From the NCBI GenBank assembly GCA_964370675.1, contig CAYJKC010000004.1, forward strand, positions 1-64,000: a DNA stretch of 64,000 nt. The letters run 5' to 3'. Made by a program: the position numbers and the translations under genes. The notes beneath the pieces were generated by a model. That model was given only the letters and a program-made list of their open reading frames with translations. It was not told the DNA's origin and did not search any database. Origin of the DNA: CAYJAD01 sp964370675 (lineage in GTDB: Bacteria > Desulfobacterota > Desulfovibrionia > Desulfovibrionales > Desulfovibrionaceae). Numbering within the stretch: the stretch's first letter is position 1; every line of letters begins with the position of its first letter. Below, piece after piece: positions 34,802 to 43,049 of this stretch.

Positions 34802-34850
34802 AATATCCTCCAAAAAGGGTTTTGCTTCCACCCTAGCCCAGACCTTACTA

Positions 34851-34891
34851 CTCGATATGCATATATTTTACCCCATGTAAAATACATCGAG
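34851..34891 (-). promoter_or_regulatory. Hairpin leader of the rpsB-tsf operon
   Basis: In the rpsB 5' leader (minus strand), CTCGAT pairs with ATCGAG and TATTTTAC with GTAAAATA across an ATG-rich loop, leaving a 7-nt bulge. S2 autoregulates its mRNA leader in several bacteria, so this may be that target. No consensus match was tested. Confidence 0.4.
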
Positions 34892-34933
34892 CACCCTAAG
34901 GACGCTGCTAAGATGTGCTTAGTTAAGAGCGGG

Positions 34934-34962
34934 TTTATTATCTGAAATTTTAACAATTGGCA
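34934..34962 (-). promoter_or_regulatory. Promoter of rpsB-tsf
   Basis: TTGCCA (34962-34957) and TAATAA (34939-34934) are 17 nt apart on the minus strand; GATAAT overlaps this -10 at a 15-nt spacing. The leader would be about 125 nt and would include the hairpin. The stretch 34963-35115 upstream of it holds no gene that I can see. Confidence 0.5.
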
Positions 34963-35115
34963 AGTGTTTTCTAGTAAATAAAATGAAATTTACCATACAT
35001 TACGTATTATTCTCATTTACATTAAATTGCACTGTTATATTTTGCTTAACAAAAGTTATTACAAAAGATGAGCTATAAGACCTTTATAAACAGCATAAAA
35101 ATACATTTAAAAGCA

Positions 35116-35143
35116 ACAAGGTCGGTATGAGGACCGACCTTGT
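35116..35143 (-). terminator. Hairpin terminator after the ZraP-like gene
   Basis: A perfect 11-bp stem (35116-35126 with 35133-35143, 6-nt loop). On the minus strand it is followed by TGCTTTTAA, a moderate T-tract. Confidence 0.6.
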
Positions 35144-35185
35144 AGTTTGTTGGTTGAGGAGAGGAGGAGGTTTTTGTTAATGTCC

Positions 35186-35235
35186 TGCGGTGGATGAGCC
35201 GCATTTCCGTATATGTTAAGGCGTGGATGGACGCC
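35186..35235 (+). other. Two small hairpins with GGAUG loops
   Basis: On the plus strand, TGCGG/CCGCA (35186-35190 with 35199-35203) and GGCGT/ACGCC (35220-35224 with 35231-35235) both display GGATG in the loop. A GGA-rich stretch (about 35156-35170) precedes them. GGA in hairpin loops is the CsrA/RsmA recognition feature. No plus-strand promoter or terminator is convincing, so these may just be 3'-UTR structure of the minus-strand gene. Confidence 0.3.
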
Positions 35236-35253
35236 ATTGGGGGTTAAGTGTTT

Positions 35254-35736
35254 TTATGAATCTTGACCATGCTTTTTGCCATGTCCCATGCCCTTACCAT
35301 GTCCCATGCCTTTGCCCTTACCCATGCCATCGCCGTGACCATAGTTGCTAAATTTGTGGGTTCCAGGCTCAAGACCTAATGCTTTGTCTAATTCAGCACC
35401 AAGCTTATCTTTTTCTTCACGAAGTTGTCTGCGCAACTCTACTAATTCATTAGAAGCCTTGGTGACAAGCGATACATCAGGGTTAGATGCATTTTGTAAC
35501 GCTTCAAGCTCTTGTTTTTTCACGAACATCTTTTCTTTAATGGGTGTAGTAACTTTTTCACTATCTTCAACAAGTTTATTAATTGCAGCACGTTGTTCCG
35601 TTGTCATTTCTTGCATAGCTTTACCATGTCCGCCTGAATATGGGCAACCACGAGCTTCAGCGTCACTTGTAAAAACCATATTGCCTGCTAACAAAGTTAA
35701 AGCCAGAGCGGGAACTATCATTTTATATTTTCTCAT
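35254..35736 (-). CDS. ZraP-like periplasmic protein with a Gly/Lys/Met/His-rich tail
   Basis: 160 residues. A signal peptide ends near AEA (residue 28), followed by CPYSGGHG. The middle is two helices of the CpxP/ZraP type (MTTEQRAAINKLVEDSEKV, then LVELRRQLREEKDKLG). The C-terminus repeats GKGMGH three times and ends KKHGQ, a likely metal-binding tail. ZraP proteins are zinc-binding periplasmic chaperones that also repress ZraSR. AAGGAG lies 6 nt before the ATG. A near-perfect sigma-54 promoter sits 42 bp upstream. It pairs with a second ZraP-like gene and the kinase/regulator pair that follow. Confidence 0.88.
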   Translation of the reverse strand: MRKYKMIVPALALTLLAGNMVFTSDAEARGCPYSGGHGKAMQEMTTEQRAAINKLVEDSEKVTTPIKEKMFVKKQELEALQNASNPDVSLVTKASNELVELRRQLREEKDKLGAELDKALGLEPGTHKFSNYGHGDGMGKGKGMGHGKGMGHGKKHGQDS

Positions 35737-35777
35737 TTTGAACTCCTTAAAAATTTATTCAAGCTATGCCTCTTATT

Positions 35778-35793
35778 AGCAAGTGCCGTGCCA
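35778..35793 (-). promoter_or_regulatory. Sigma-54 promoter of the first ZraP-like gene
   Basis: TGGCACGGCACTTGCT on the minus strand matches TGGCACG-N4-TTGCW at every defined position, with GG and GC 10 nt apart. The start would be near 35767. Confidence 0.88.
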
Positions 35794-36086
35794 AAACATA
35801 TTCTCAGCTTAATACCCTAATATTATTAAATAAAATTTTATTGCCCTTAATTTGAGCATGTAAAATTCTTATACAGGCATAAATTTTAGCTACTAAAAAA
35901 TTATGCAGGTGTTTATTTTTTATACAGTCATATATGGAGTACAGTGAGTAATTATAATGACGCAAATCTTCTTGATGTATAAAAGTGGTTTTGAACTTAA
36001 TCAAATTGATGACAAAGCACATAAAGTAGAGTTTGCTTACCCTAAACTTGATTATAAAAGCATGTTAACTTTACTCATATTACAAA
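35794..36086. other. Intergenic region upstream of the ZraP-like promoter
   Basis: AT-rich, with no convincing gene: the one open frame on the minus strand (35804-36022) has no Shine-Dalgarno or family features. It probably contains the activator sites for the sigma-54 promoter. A hexamer GCTGAG (minus strand, 35808-35803) also occurs near the second promoter (plus strand, 36852-36857). Confidence 0.5.
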
Positions 36087-36125
36087 ACAAAACAGGGTCA
36101 AAGACTTGCTTCGACCCTGTTTTGT
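36087..36125 (-). terminator. Terminator after the second ZraP-like gene
   Basis: A perfect 13-bp stem (36087-36099 with 36113-36125) whose minus-strand 3' side runs into TTTTGTAA. Confidence 0.78.
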
Positions 36126-36188
36126 GATGTTTGATATAAAAACTTTTAATAAAACATTGATGGCACACTGTTTAGCAATTTGTTAGCT

Positions 36189-36641
36189 CTATTGCTCGCC
36201 ATGGTGTGGTATAGGTTTAATATGCTTATGAAATTTCACACTATCTTGTGAGACATCCTTACCAAGATGCGCACTACTTCGACCACGATATGCCCGTATA
36301 GAAACACCAACTTCTTGCATGAGACGATTATCTAATGTCTTTAATTCATGGCGCAAAACTTCGCGTGCTTGTTGTAACTCTTGCCCAAGTCTAGCTAGGG
36401 TTTGTTCATCATCGGTCTTAGAAAAGCAAAATTCTTCCAAAGCATCAATTTTAGCACGCACTTCCTTACGTAATTCTTTAATACGAGGATGTGCTTGCCT
36501 AATAATATCTCGTGCTTTTTCTTGCTGTTCAGCACTTAACTCCTGACTCCAACGCGCAGCATTGTTATCTTGAACATTACCAACGCTTGGTATTAAAATA
36601 AAAATACCTATGATTAGTAATATATATATATTGCGTTGCAT
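36189..36641 (-). CDS. Second ZraP/CpxP-like periplasmic protein
   Basis: 150 residues from the ATG at 36641 (MQRNIYILLIIGIF), with GGAG 6 nt upstream. A TTG four codons earlier overlaps that site and is unlikely. A signal peptide is followed by WSQELSAEQQEKARDII, the LTxxQ-like block of the CpxP/ZraP family, then a long charged helix with one Cys. The tail is His/Lys-rich (HKHIKPIPHHGEQ), suggesting metal binding. A sigma-54 promoter lies about 155 bp upstream. It is transcribed divergently from the sensor kinase. Confidence 0.82.
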   Translation of the reverse strand: MQRNIYILLIIGIFILIPSVGNVQDNNAARWSQELSAEQQEKARDIIRQAHPRIKELRKEVRAKIDALEEFCFSKTDDEQTLARLGQELQQAREVLRHELKTLDNRLMQEVGVSIRAYRGRSSAHLGKDVSQDSVKFHKHIKPIPHHGEQ

Positions 36642-36795
36642 GATTTTCTCCAAAACTTCCTATGCTGTGCTTTAAGTCGGTGCACAGGTCACATAAAAAG
36701 ATTATACTTAAAAGTCGAGTAAAAAATTTATGTTGTATTAGTACTGTATGCACAATTATACGCCAATTGTATTTTACTTGTTTTTTCAACAATGA

Positions 36796-36811
36796 TGCAA
36801 AAAATATGCCA
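36796..36811 (-). promoter_or_regulatory. Sigma-54 promoter of the second ZraP-like gene
   Basis: TGGCATATTTTTTGCA on the minus strand has GG and GC exactly 10 nt apart and matches TGGCACG-N4-TTGCW at 10 of 12 defined positions. The start would be near 36785, giving a leader of about 145 nt. Confidence 0.72.
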
Positions 36812-36871
36812 AATTTCAACAATAATTCATTTCTGCTTGTATAAAATAGCTGCTGAGTTTATATATTATGT

Positions 36872-38377
36872 ATGGCACAAAATAATACTAATAAGGTTAG
36901 CACATTTTTTAGCCGCATTAAGGCAGACACATTGCCTTCTTGGCGTTTAAATTTAGGAGCTGCAGCAGTTTTATTAGTAGTTGTCATTGGCATTACAACT
37001 CTTTCTATAGAACAAAGTGAAACCACTATGGTGCGGTTATTGGTAGGTGAAGGTTCAGCCCTTATACAAGCAGTAGAAGGTAGCGTGCGTATGGGCATGG
37101 GACAGCGTGATGCTGTGCAATTGCAAAGAAATTTACAAGAGCTTGCCAGTGCCGATGTACGCTTTATTGCCATTACCATGCCCGATGGAACTATACTTGC
37201 TCATAGTAATCCTAAACGTTTAGGCGAAATTTTAGAAATAAATGGACAAGAAGCCTCTGTTGAAATTCTTGATGAATTATCACAATGGACTGATGATATG
37301 CCAGTGCGCTGGTTTATTGCCAATATGTATGAAGAAAGTACATTTGTGGTTTACCGTGAATTTATGCCAAGAGGTGAGCGTAAAAGAAAAAGAGACAAAA
37401 TGCCAAGCATGCGCTTGCCAAGGCTAGGCTTTGATAAACAAAGCCTAGCACCATTAAGGCGTGAAGACACACTAACCCAACCTCTAATTTTTTTAGGGCT
37501 TAACATTGGTCCTTTTGAAGAAAGCAAAGCCCAAGACCGCACGCACTTTTTTGCTTTAGCCGGTGGTGGATTTCTTGTGGGCATGGCTTTGTTATTAAGT
37601 CTTTTTTATGCTCAACGAGCACGAGAATCACGTCGCCGCCAAGATTTTGCTGAAGGGCAAGTGCGTGAACTTGAAGAAGAAATGCGCCGCAAAGAAAAAA
37701 TGGCTGCTATTGGTAACCTAGCCGCTGGTGTCGCCCATGAAATACGCAATCCTTTAAGCTCCATTAAGGGCTATGCTACTTATTTTGGTCAACGCTTTCC
37801 CGAAGATAGCGAGGATAGAAAGGCAGCTCATGTTATGGTGCGTGAAGTTGAACGCCTAAATCGAGTTATTACAGATTTAATTGGTTTATCACGCCCTACT
37901 GATGTGCGTGCCATACCCACTGATATTTGCCTGGTTTTAGAGCATACCACACAACTTTTACGCCAAGATGCTGAAAAAAACAAAATATCATTACATTTGC
38001 GCAAACCCAAAAAACATTTACCACTAGTGCTTTTAGATAGTGACCGCTTTGGTCAAGCTCTTCTAAATGTGTGTTTAAATGCTATGGAGGCCATGCCTCA
38101 AGGTGGGGAAATTGTTATCACTCTATATACTAAAAATAAACGTTTCGTATGTATTGAAGTGCGCGACAATGGGCTTGGCATAGAAGAAAAAAATCTTAGT
38201 CATATCTTTGACCCCTACTTTACCACTAAGGGGCAAGGTACTGGTCTTGGTCTTGCTACGGTTCATAAAATTATTGAAGCGCATGATGGTGAAATATCAG
38301 TTGAATCAAAGCATCACACCCAACACAAACACTCAGGCACAACATTTAATATACTTATACCAGTAGCCAAAGCATAA
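36872..38377 (+). CDS. ZraS-like membrane sensor histidine kinase
   Basis: 501 residues. The layout is TM1 (about 25-46), a periplasmic sensor domain of about 175 residues, TM2 (about 228-248) and a coiled linker. A DHp domain with GVAHEIRNPLSS (phospho-accepting H289) follows, then an HATPase with LLNVCLNAMEAMP, DNGLGI and GTGLGLATV. A periplasmic loop rich in Arg/Lys/Met (RGERKRKRDKMPSM) is unusual. It sits 10 bp before its response regulator and is divergent from a ZraP-like gene, so metal or envelope stress is the likely signal. The start codon has a poor Shine-Dalgarno. Confidence 0.92.
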   Translation: MAQNNTNKVSTFFSRIKADTLPSWRLNLGAAAVLLVVVIGITTLSIEQSETTMVRLLVGEGSALIQAVEGSVRMGMGQRDAVQLQRNLQELASADVRFIAITMPDGTILAHSNPKRLGEILEINGQEASVEILDELSQWTDDMPVRWFIANMYEESTFVVYREFMPRGERKRKRDKMPSMRLPRLGFDKQSLAPLRREDTLTQPLIFLGLNIGPFEESKAQDRTHFFALAGGGFLVGMALLLSLFYAQRARESRRRQDFAEGQVRELEEEMRRKEKMAAIGNLAAGVAHEIRNPLSSIKGYATYFGQRFPEDSEDRKAAHVMVREVERLNRVITDLIGLSRPTDVRAIPTDICLVLEHTTQLLRQDAEKNKISLHLRKPKKHLPLVLLDSDRFGQALLNVCLNAMEAMPQGGEIVITLYTKNKRFVCIEVRDNGLGIEEKNLSHIFDPYFTTKGQGTGLGLATVHKIIEAHDGEISVESKHHTQHKHSGTTFNILIPVAKA

Positions 38378-38387
38378 GGAGATATAA

Positions 38388-39758
38388 ATGACCAACCAAG
38401 CTTCTATTCTTGTAGTTGACGATGATGAAGCTCATCGCCATATGCTGCGCATGATGATTAGCTCATGGGGTTACAGAGTACATGAAGCCGATGATGGAGA
38501 CACAGCCATTGCCGCCGTGCAAGAACAATCATTTGATGCTGTATTAACCGACGTGCGCATGGCACGCATGGACGGCATTGATGCATTACGAGGTATTTTA
38601 GAATTTAATCCAGCCTTACCGGTTATCATTATGACAGCTTATTCTTCTGTAGAAACTGCCGTTGAAGCCTTGCGCCTTGGAGCATATGATTACCTTATAA
38701 AACCTTTAGACTTTGACGTGTTAAAACATAGCCTCGCCCGTGCATTAGAACATAGCAGGCTTTGTGTTGAGAATAGAGAACTACGCCGCCAACTAACTGA
38801 ATCTTCTTCTGTACCAGGTATATTAGGACGCAGTAAAATTATGGAAGATATGCAACAAATGATTTTAACCGTGGCTCCAGCTGAAGCAACAGTTTTAATT
38901 AATGGCGAATCAGGCACCGGTAAAGAATTAGTTGCGCGTGCCATACATAGTGGTAGCCTACGTGCCGACAAACCGCTAGTCACAGTTAACTGTGCAGCTT
39001 TAGCAGAAAATTTACTGGAGTCAGAACTTTTTGGGCATGAGCGTGGTGCGTTTACTGGAGCGGATAAAAAGCGCGAAGGTCGCTTTATGCAAGCCCATGG
39101 TGGAACTTTATTTTTGGATGAAATTGGCGAAATGCCCTTGGTTTTGCAAGCAAAATTACTTAGAGCATTACAAGAAGGAGAAGTGCAGCGCGTAGGCTCT
39201 GACACTCCTATAACAGTTGATGTGCGTATCATTGCTGCCACCAACCGCAATTTACTACAAGAAGTTAAGGATAAAAACTTTCGCGAAGACTTATACTTTA
39301 GACTCAATGTTATTAGTATTGACGTACCAAGTTTACGCCACCGTAAAGAGGATATACCACTACTGGCAGCTTTTTTTGTTGAAAAATTTGCTCAGCGCAA
39401 TCGTAAAAGTATTAAAGGATTTTTGCCCCAAGCCTTGGACGCCATGTTGCGCTACTCTTGGCAGGGCAATGTTAGAGAATTAGAAAATGTGGTAGAGCGT
39501 GCTGTTATCTTGTGCCAAGGAGATATGATTAGCGAAAATGAGTTGCCTAACAGTGTCACTAATATTTCTAGCGTTGCCATGACAAGCAAGCCACAAGAGT
39601 GCTCGTTATCAGGTTTATCTCTTGACGAAGTAGAATGCCTTGCCATTACACAAACCTTAGAAGCTGTAGAAGATAACAAAAGTGAAGCCGCCCGCAGACT
39701 TGGCATTACCCGTGCCACCTTGCATAATAAACTTAAAAAATATGGGCTTGATACATAA
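38388..39758 (+). CDS. ZraR-like sigma-54-dependent response regulator
   Basis: 456 residues in three domains. A receiver (VVDDDEAHRHM, phospho-accepting D55 in LTDVRMARMDG) is followed by an AAA+ sigma-54 activator domain and a C-terminal Fis-type helix-turn-helix (EAARRLGITRATLHNKLKKY). The AAA+ domain has Walker A GESGTGKE, the GAFTGA loop that contacts sigma-54, and Walker B GGTLFLDEIGEMP. GGAG lies 7 nt before the ATG. It should activate the sigma-54 promoters of the two neighbouring ZraP-like genes. The gene at 24295 also has a sigma-54 promoter but could use another activator. Confidence 0.95.
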   Translation: MTNQASILVVDDDEAHRHMLRMMISSWGYRVHEADDGDTAIAAVQEQSFDAVLTDVRMARMDGIDALRGILEFNPALPVIIMTAYSSVETAVEALRLGAYDYLIKPLDFDVLKHSLARALEHSRLCVENRELRRQLTESSSVPGILGRSKIMEDMQQMILTVAPAEATVLINGESGTGKELVARAIHSGSLRADKPLVTVNCAALAENLLESELFGHERGAFTGADKKREGRFMQAHGGTLFLDEIGEMPLVLQAKLLRALQEGEVQRVGSDTPITVDVRIIAATNRNLLQEVKDKNFREDLYFRLNVISIDVPSLRHRKEDIPLLAAFFVEKFAQRNRKSIKGFLPQALDAMLRYSWQGNVRELENVVERAVILCQGDMISENELPNSVTNISSVAMTSKPQECSLSGLSLDEVECLAITQTLEAVEDNKSEAARRLGITRATLHNKLKKYGLDT

Positions 39759-39862
39759 AAATTTTATTAAACTTCACATTGTGACTTAAAAAAATTAAAC
39801 TGCTAAAAAAGATTGAAACTATCACAAAGTCAAAATAAAGCACAAATATATGAGGATGCATA

Positions 39863-41083
39863 ATGCCAAACTACCCCCTACATATACCCACAGCACATAT
39901 TGATGTGCAAAATATTTGTCACAATTATAATATTTTAAGTTCACTATCTAAACTAGCTCAAGCAGAGGCAAATATGCCATTTGCCAAGGCAAGCCTGCCT
40001 GCTCCATTTGGATATAAGAATGAACAAGAGTTTATATGGCCATCGCAATTAGCTGTTATCAAAGCTGATGCCTATGGGCATGGGCAGTTTGAAACTGCTA
40101 AAGCCCTCATACAAAATGGAGTACAAATGTTTGCCTCAGGCTCAGTGCAAGAATGTGCAGACATACGCCAACATTTTGATAATATGGTCATATTAAACTT
40201 GCTTGGGCCTATAAATGAACAGGACATAACTTTATGCACAAAGCTTGGCATTATTCCTGTTATTCACAGTTTAGAGCAAATGCAACTTTTAAACCATGTG
40301 CGCACACCCATGCCCATAGCCCTAAAGTGCAATACAGGTATGGCCAGACTTGGTTTTGAAGAGCAAGAACTTAACTTAGCCATTGAGCATTTAAAACAAT
40401 TGCCACACATTACACCTGTGCTTGCTCTTTCTCATTTGCATTCTGCTGATAGCCTACATATTGCAGAAGAAATAAAAACTCAAGGCACGCGCTTTGCTGC
40501 AATGCTTAAAATTTTGCGTGAGGAGTGGCCTTTTGTGGCAGCATCGTTAGGTAATTCAGCTGGAACTATGTTTGCCGAAGAAATTAAACAACACATAGGC
40601 GCGCATATTTGTCGGCCAGGCATTGCTCTTTATGGTGCCAACCCATTTTATGGAACTGACTTTGCCTCCAAAGCAGCAGGTCTTTTACCTGCGATGCGGG
40701 TTAGCACACCTGTACTTGGCACACGTAAGCTAGCTAAAGGACAAGGTATTGGCTATAGTCATACTTTTTTGGCCAAACAAGATTTACAAGTTGCTATTCT
40801 TGCCTGTGGCTATGCCGATGGCTATTCGCGCGGGCTTAGCAATAAGGGTGAAGTATGCATCGCCGGCAAGCGAGTTCACTTGGTTGGTCGAGTTTCCATG
40901 CAAATGATTGCCGCTGATATTAGCTTGCTAAATGATACTCAACCAAAAATTGCATGGTTACTTGGTGGTCCCGATAAAGAAAGCTTGTGCTGTGAAGAAT
41001 TGGCGGCAACGTGGGGAACTATTACCTATGAGGTGCTTTGTATCCTAGGTAATAACGTTCGCAACTATACAAAATTTAATTAA
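39863..41083 (+). CDS. alr: Alanine racemase
   Basis: 406 residues, PLP-dependent, supplying D-alanine for peptidoglycan. The PLP lysine is in AVIKADAYGHG (K67), later blocks are CNTGMARLGF, SLGNSAGTMF, RPGIALYGANPF and the catalytic-tyrosine region GIGYSHTF. An insertion of about 25 residues (near 28-55, AQAEANMPFAKASLPAPFG) precedes the PLP motif and is longer than in most family members. GAGGATG lies upstream of the ATG. It follows the ZraR-like gene by 104 bp with no visible functional link. Confidence 0.95.
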   Translation: MPNYPLHIPTAHIDVQNICHNYNILSSLSKLAQAEANMPFAKASLPAPFGYKNEQEFIWPSQLAVIKADAYGHGQFETAKALIQNGVQMFASGSVQECADIRQHFDNMVILNLLGPINEQDITLCTKLGIIPVIHSLEQMQLLNHVRTPMPIALKCNTGMARLGFEEQELNLAIEHLKQLPHITPVLALSHLHSADSLHIAEEIKTQGTRFAAMLKILREEWPFVAASLGNSAGTMFAEEIKQHIGAHICRPGIALYGANPFYGTDFASKAAGLLPAMRVSTPVLGTRKLAKGQGIGYSHTFLAKQDLQVAILACGYADGYSRGLSNKGEVCIAGKRVHLVGRVSMQMIAADISLLNDTQPKIAWLLGGPDKESLCCEELAATWGTITYEVLCILGNNVRNYTKFN

Positions 41084-41186
41084 TTATAACAAGATGTTTT
41101 ATAAAAAAACTTTTCTTGCAACCATGCAAAAAATATTCTATGAAGCTTTTATTAATGAGTCACAATCAACTTTAGCGAGGTAATAT

Positions 41187-41807
41187 ATGAAAGTTTTATT
41201 AATAAATGGTAGCCCACGCAAAAAAAGCTGTACTTTAACAGCTCTTAATGAAGTAGCCAAGGCTCTTGAAGCTTCTGGCATTGATAGTCATATCGTTAGC
41301 ATTGGTTCTAAAACCATAAGGGGTTGCATAGCCTGTAATAAATGTATTGAAACTGGATATTGCATCTTTAAAGATGACCCTATCAATGAATGGATAGACA
41401 TTATGAAAGAATGTGACGGACTAATCGTGGGATCTCCTGTATATTACGCTGCTCCAAATCCTTCGCTTTGTGCTGCTTTAGATAGAATGTTTTATTATAA
41501 GTCTGCTGATTATGCTTTTAAGCCTGGTGCTGCTGTAGTTAGTTGTAGGCGTGCCGGTTCAACAGCTGCTCTTGATTGCTTAAATAAATTTTTTACCATT
41601 GCACAAATGCCCATTGTTTCGTCACAATATTGGAACATGGTGCATGGTAATACTCCAGAAGAAGTAGCAAACGACCTTGAAGGTTTACAAACTATGCGTG
41701 TATTAGGCAGAAATATGGCTTGGCTTTTAAAATGTATTGATGTGGCAAAAAATAGCGTTCCCTTACCTGAGCAAGAAGAGCGTTTTTGGACAAATTTTGT
41801 AAGATAG
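41187..41807 (+). CDS. Flavodoxin-fold NAD(P)H-dependent oxidoreductase / iron-sulfur flavoprotein type
   Basis: 206 residues. The N-terminus has the FMN-phosphate loop LLINGSPRKKSCT, followed by a compact cysteine motif CIACNKCIETGYC resembling the iron-sulfur flavoprotein cluster site of anaerobes. A SPVYYAAPNPSLCAALDR block then contacts the flavin. It probably transfers electrons to oxygen, quinones or metals in the cytoplasm. GCGAGG lies upstream of the ATG. It appears to be a single-gene unit with a terminator downstream. The partner cannot be told from the context. Confidence 0.88.
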   Translation: MKVLLINGSPRKKSCTLTALNEVAKALEASGIDSHIVSIGSKTIRGCIACNKCIETGYCIFKDDPINEWIDIMKECDGLIVGSPVYYAAPNPSLCAALDRMFYYKSADYAFKPGAAVVSCRRAGSTAALDCLNKFFTIAQMPIVSSQYWNMVHGNTPEEVANDLEGLQTMRVLGRNMAWLLKCIDVAKNSVPLPEQEERFWTNFVR

Positions 41808-41819
41808 CTGTATTGACTG

Positions 41820-41856
41820 AAAGCCTACATGCATATAGGGTCTAGCCTATGGCTTT
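41820..41856 (+). terminator. Probable terminator after the flavoprotein gene
   Basis: AAAGCC (41820-41825) pairs with GGCTTT (41851-41856), enclosing an inner ATAGG/CCTAT stem. GTCATTTTAATT follows. Confidence 0.45.
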
Positions 41857-41939
41857 GTCATTTTAATTGTATGACTACATGAACATCATGCAGCATATTC
41901 ACATGCATCCTAATATATAACCTTATATGATGGAGAGTG

Positions 41940-43049
41940 ATGAACCAGCAAGTACCAATTATAGAATTACGCGACCTAGTTAAATGTTTTGACGAGCACG
42001 TGGCCTTAGATGGCATTAGTTTAAGTATCCACGACGGAGAGTTTTTAACTCTGCTTGGTCCTTCTGGTTGTGGTAAGACAACTATGTTGCGTATTTTATC
42101 CGGCTTTGAAACTCCTGATAGTGGAACTGTGCATATTGCAGGTATAAATATGCATAACATTCCGCCCGAAGCAAGACAGGTAAATACTGTTTTTCAAAAT
42201 TACGCCCTATTCCCACATATGAATGTCTTTGAAAATGTAGCCTTTGGCTTACGTATGCAAAATCTAAACAAAGACATTATCAAAAAGAAAGTAGACGACG
42301 TTTTACATATGGTGCACCTTGAAGGATTGAGTAAACGTAAACCATCCATGTTATCTGGAGGTCAACAACAACGTGTAGCTCTTGCCAGAGCCATTGTTAA
42401 TGAACCACTGGTGTTATTGCTTGATGAACCATTTAGTGCCCTTGACTATAAACTACGCGCACAAATGCAGCGTGATATTAAGCAATTACAACGTAACCTT
42501 GGCATAACATTTATTTTTGTCACCCATGACCAAGAAGAAGCTTTTGCCATGTCTGACCGTGTAGTTGTCATGGATAATGGACATATTGCCCAAATGGGTA
42601 CGCCACAAGATATTTATGAAGACCCAGCCAATATGTATGTGGCAAAATTTGTTGGTGAAATCAATATTCTACCCGGTAAAATTCTTAAAAAACAAGAAGA
42701 TAACATTTACGACGTATTAGTTCATAATACCATTTTCCCCGTACCAAGTAAGCGCGAATTTAGCCATGGAGATATGATTAAAGTTTTAGTGCGCCCTGAG
42801 GATTTACGAATTTATCACGAATTTGAAGAACGCCCTCCTGGTCCTACCCTACACGCATTTATTGAAGATAGTGTTTATAAAGGGGCAACTGTTGATATTC
42901 ATATTAGCCTTAAAGAAGGTGGAGCGCCCTTGGTTGGTGCAGAGTTTTTTGATGAAGATGCTATAGATATTAACTATACCACCGGTGAACCTGTTTATGT
43001 AACTTGGGTTAGCGGTTGGGAGGTTATATTGCCACATGAAGAAGACTAG
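41940..43049 (+). CDS. potA: Spermidine/putrescine ABC transporter ATPase
   Basis: 369 residues from the ATG at 41940, with GGAG 4 nt upstream. Walker A is GPSGCGKTTMLRIL, the signature LSGGQQQRVALARA, Walker B VLLLDEPFSALD, and the H-loop FVTHDQEEA. The C-terminal regulatory OB-fold (TOBE) domain begins near residue 285 (VLVRPEDLRIYHEF). It energises polyamine import together with PotBCD. The next gene, potB, starts inside its end (14-bp overlap). Confidence 0.96.
   Translation: MNQQVPIIELRDLVKCFDEHVALDGISLSIHDGEFLTLLGPSGCGKTTMLRILSGFETPDSGTVHIAGINMHNIPPEARQVNTVFQNYALFPHMNVFENVAFGLRMQNLNKDIIKKKVDDVLHMVHLEGLSKRKPSMLSGGQQQRVALARAIVNEPLVLLLDEPFSALDYKLRAQMQRDIKQLQRNLGITFIFVTHDQEEAFAMSDRVVVMDNGHIAQMGTPQDIYEDPANMYVAKFVGEINILPGKILKKQEDNIYDVLVHNTIFPVPSKREFSHGDMIKVLVRPEDLRIYHEFEERPPGPTLHAFIEDSVYKGATVDIHISLKEGGAPLVGAEFFDEDAIDINYTTGEPVYVTWVSGWEVILPHEED

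Noticed and set aside
35804..36022. A 72-residue minus-strand ORF in the Zra spacer
   Set aside because: No ribosome-binding site, composition typical of translated AT-rich spacer, and it lies where activator sites of the sigma-54 promoter are expected.
36642..36760. A second -24/-12-like element using TTGGCGTATAATTGTGC (minus strand)
   Set aside because: GG and GC are 11 nt apart there; sigma-54 promoters need 10. The site at 36796-36811 has the right spacing.
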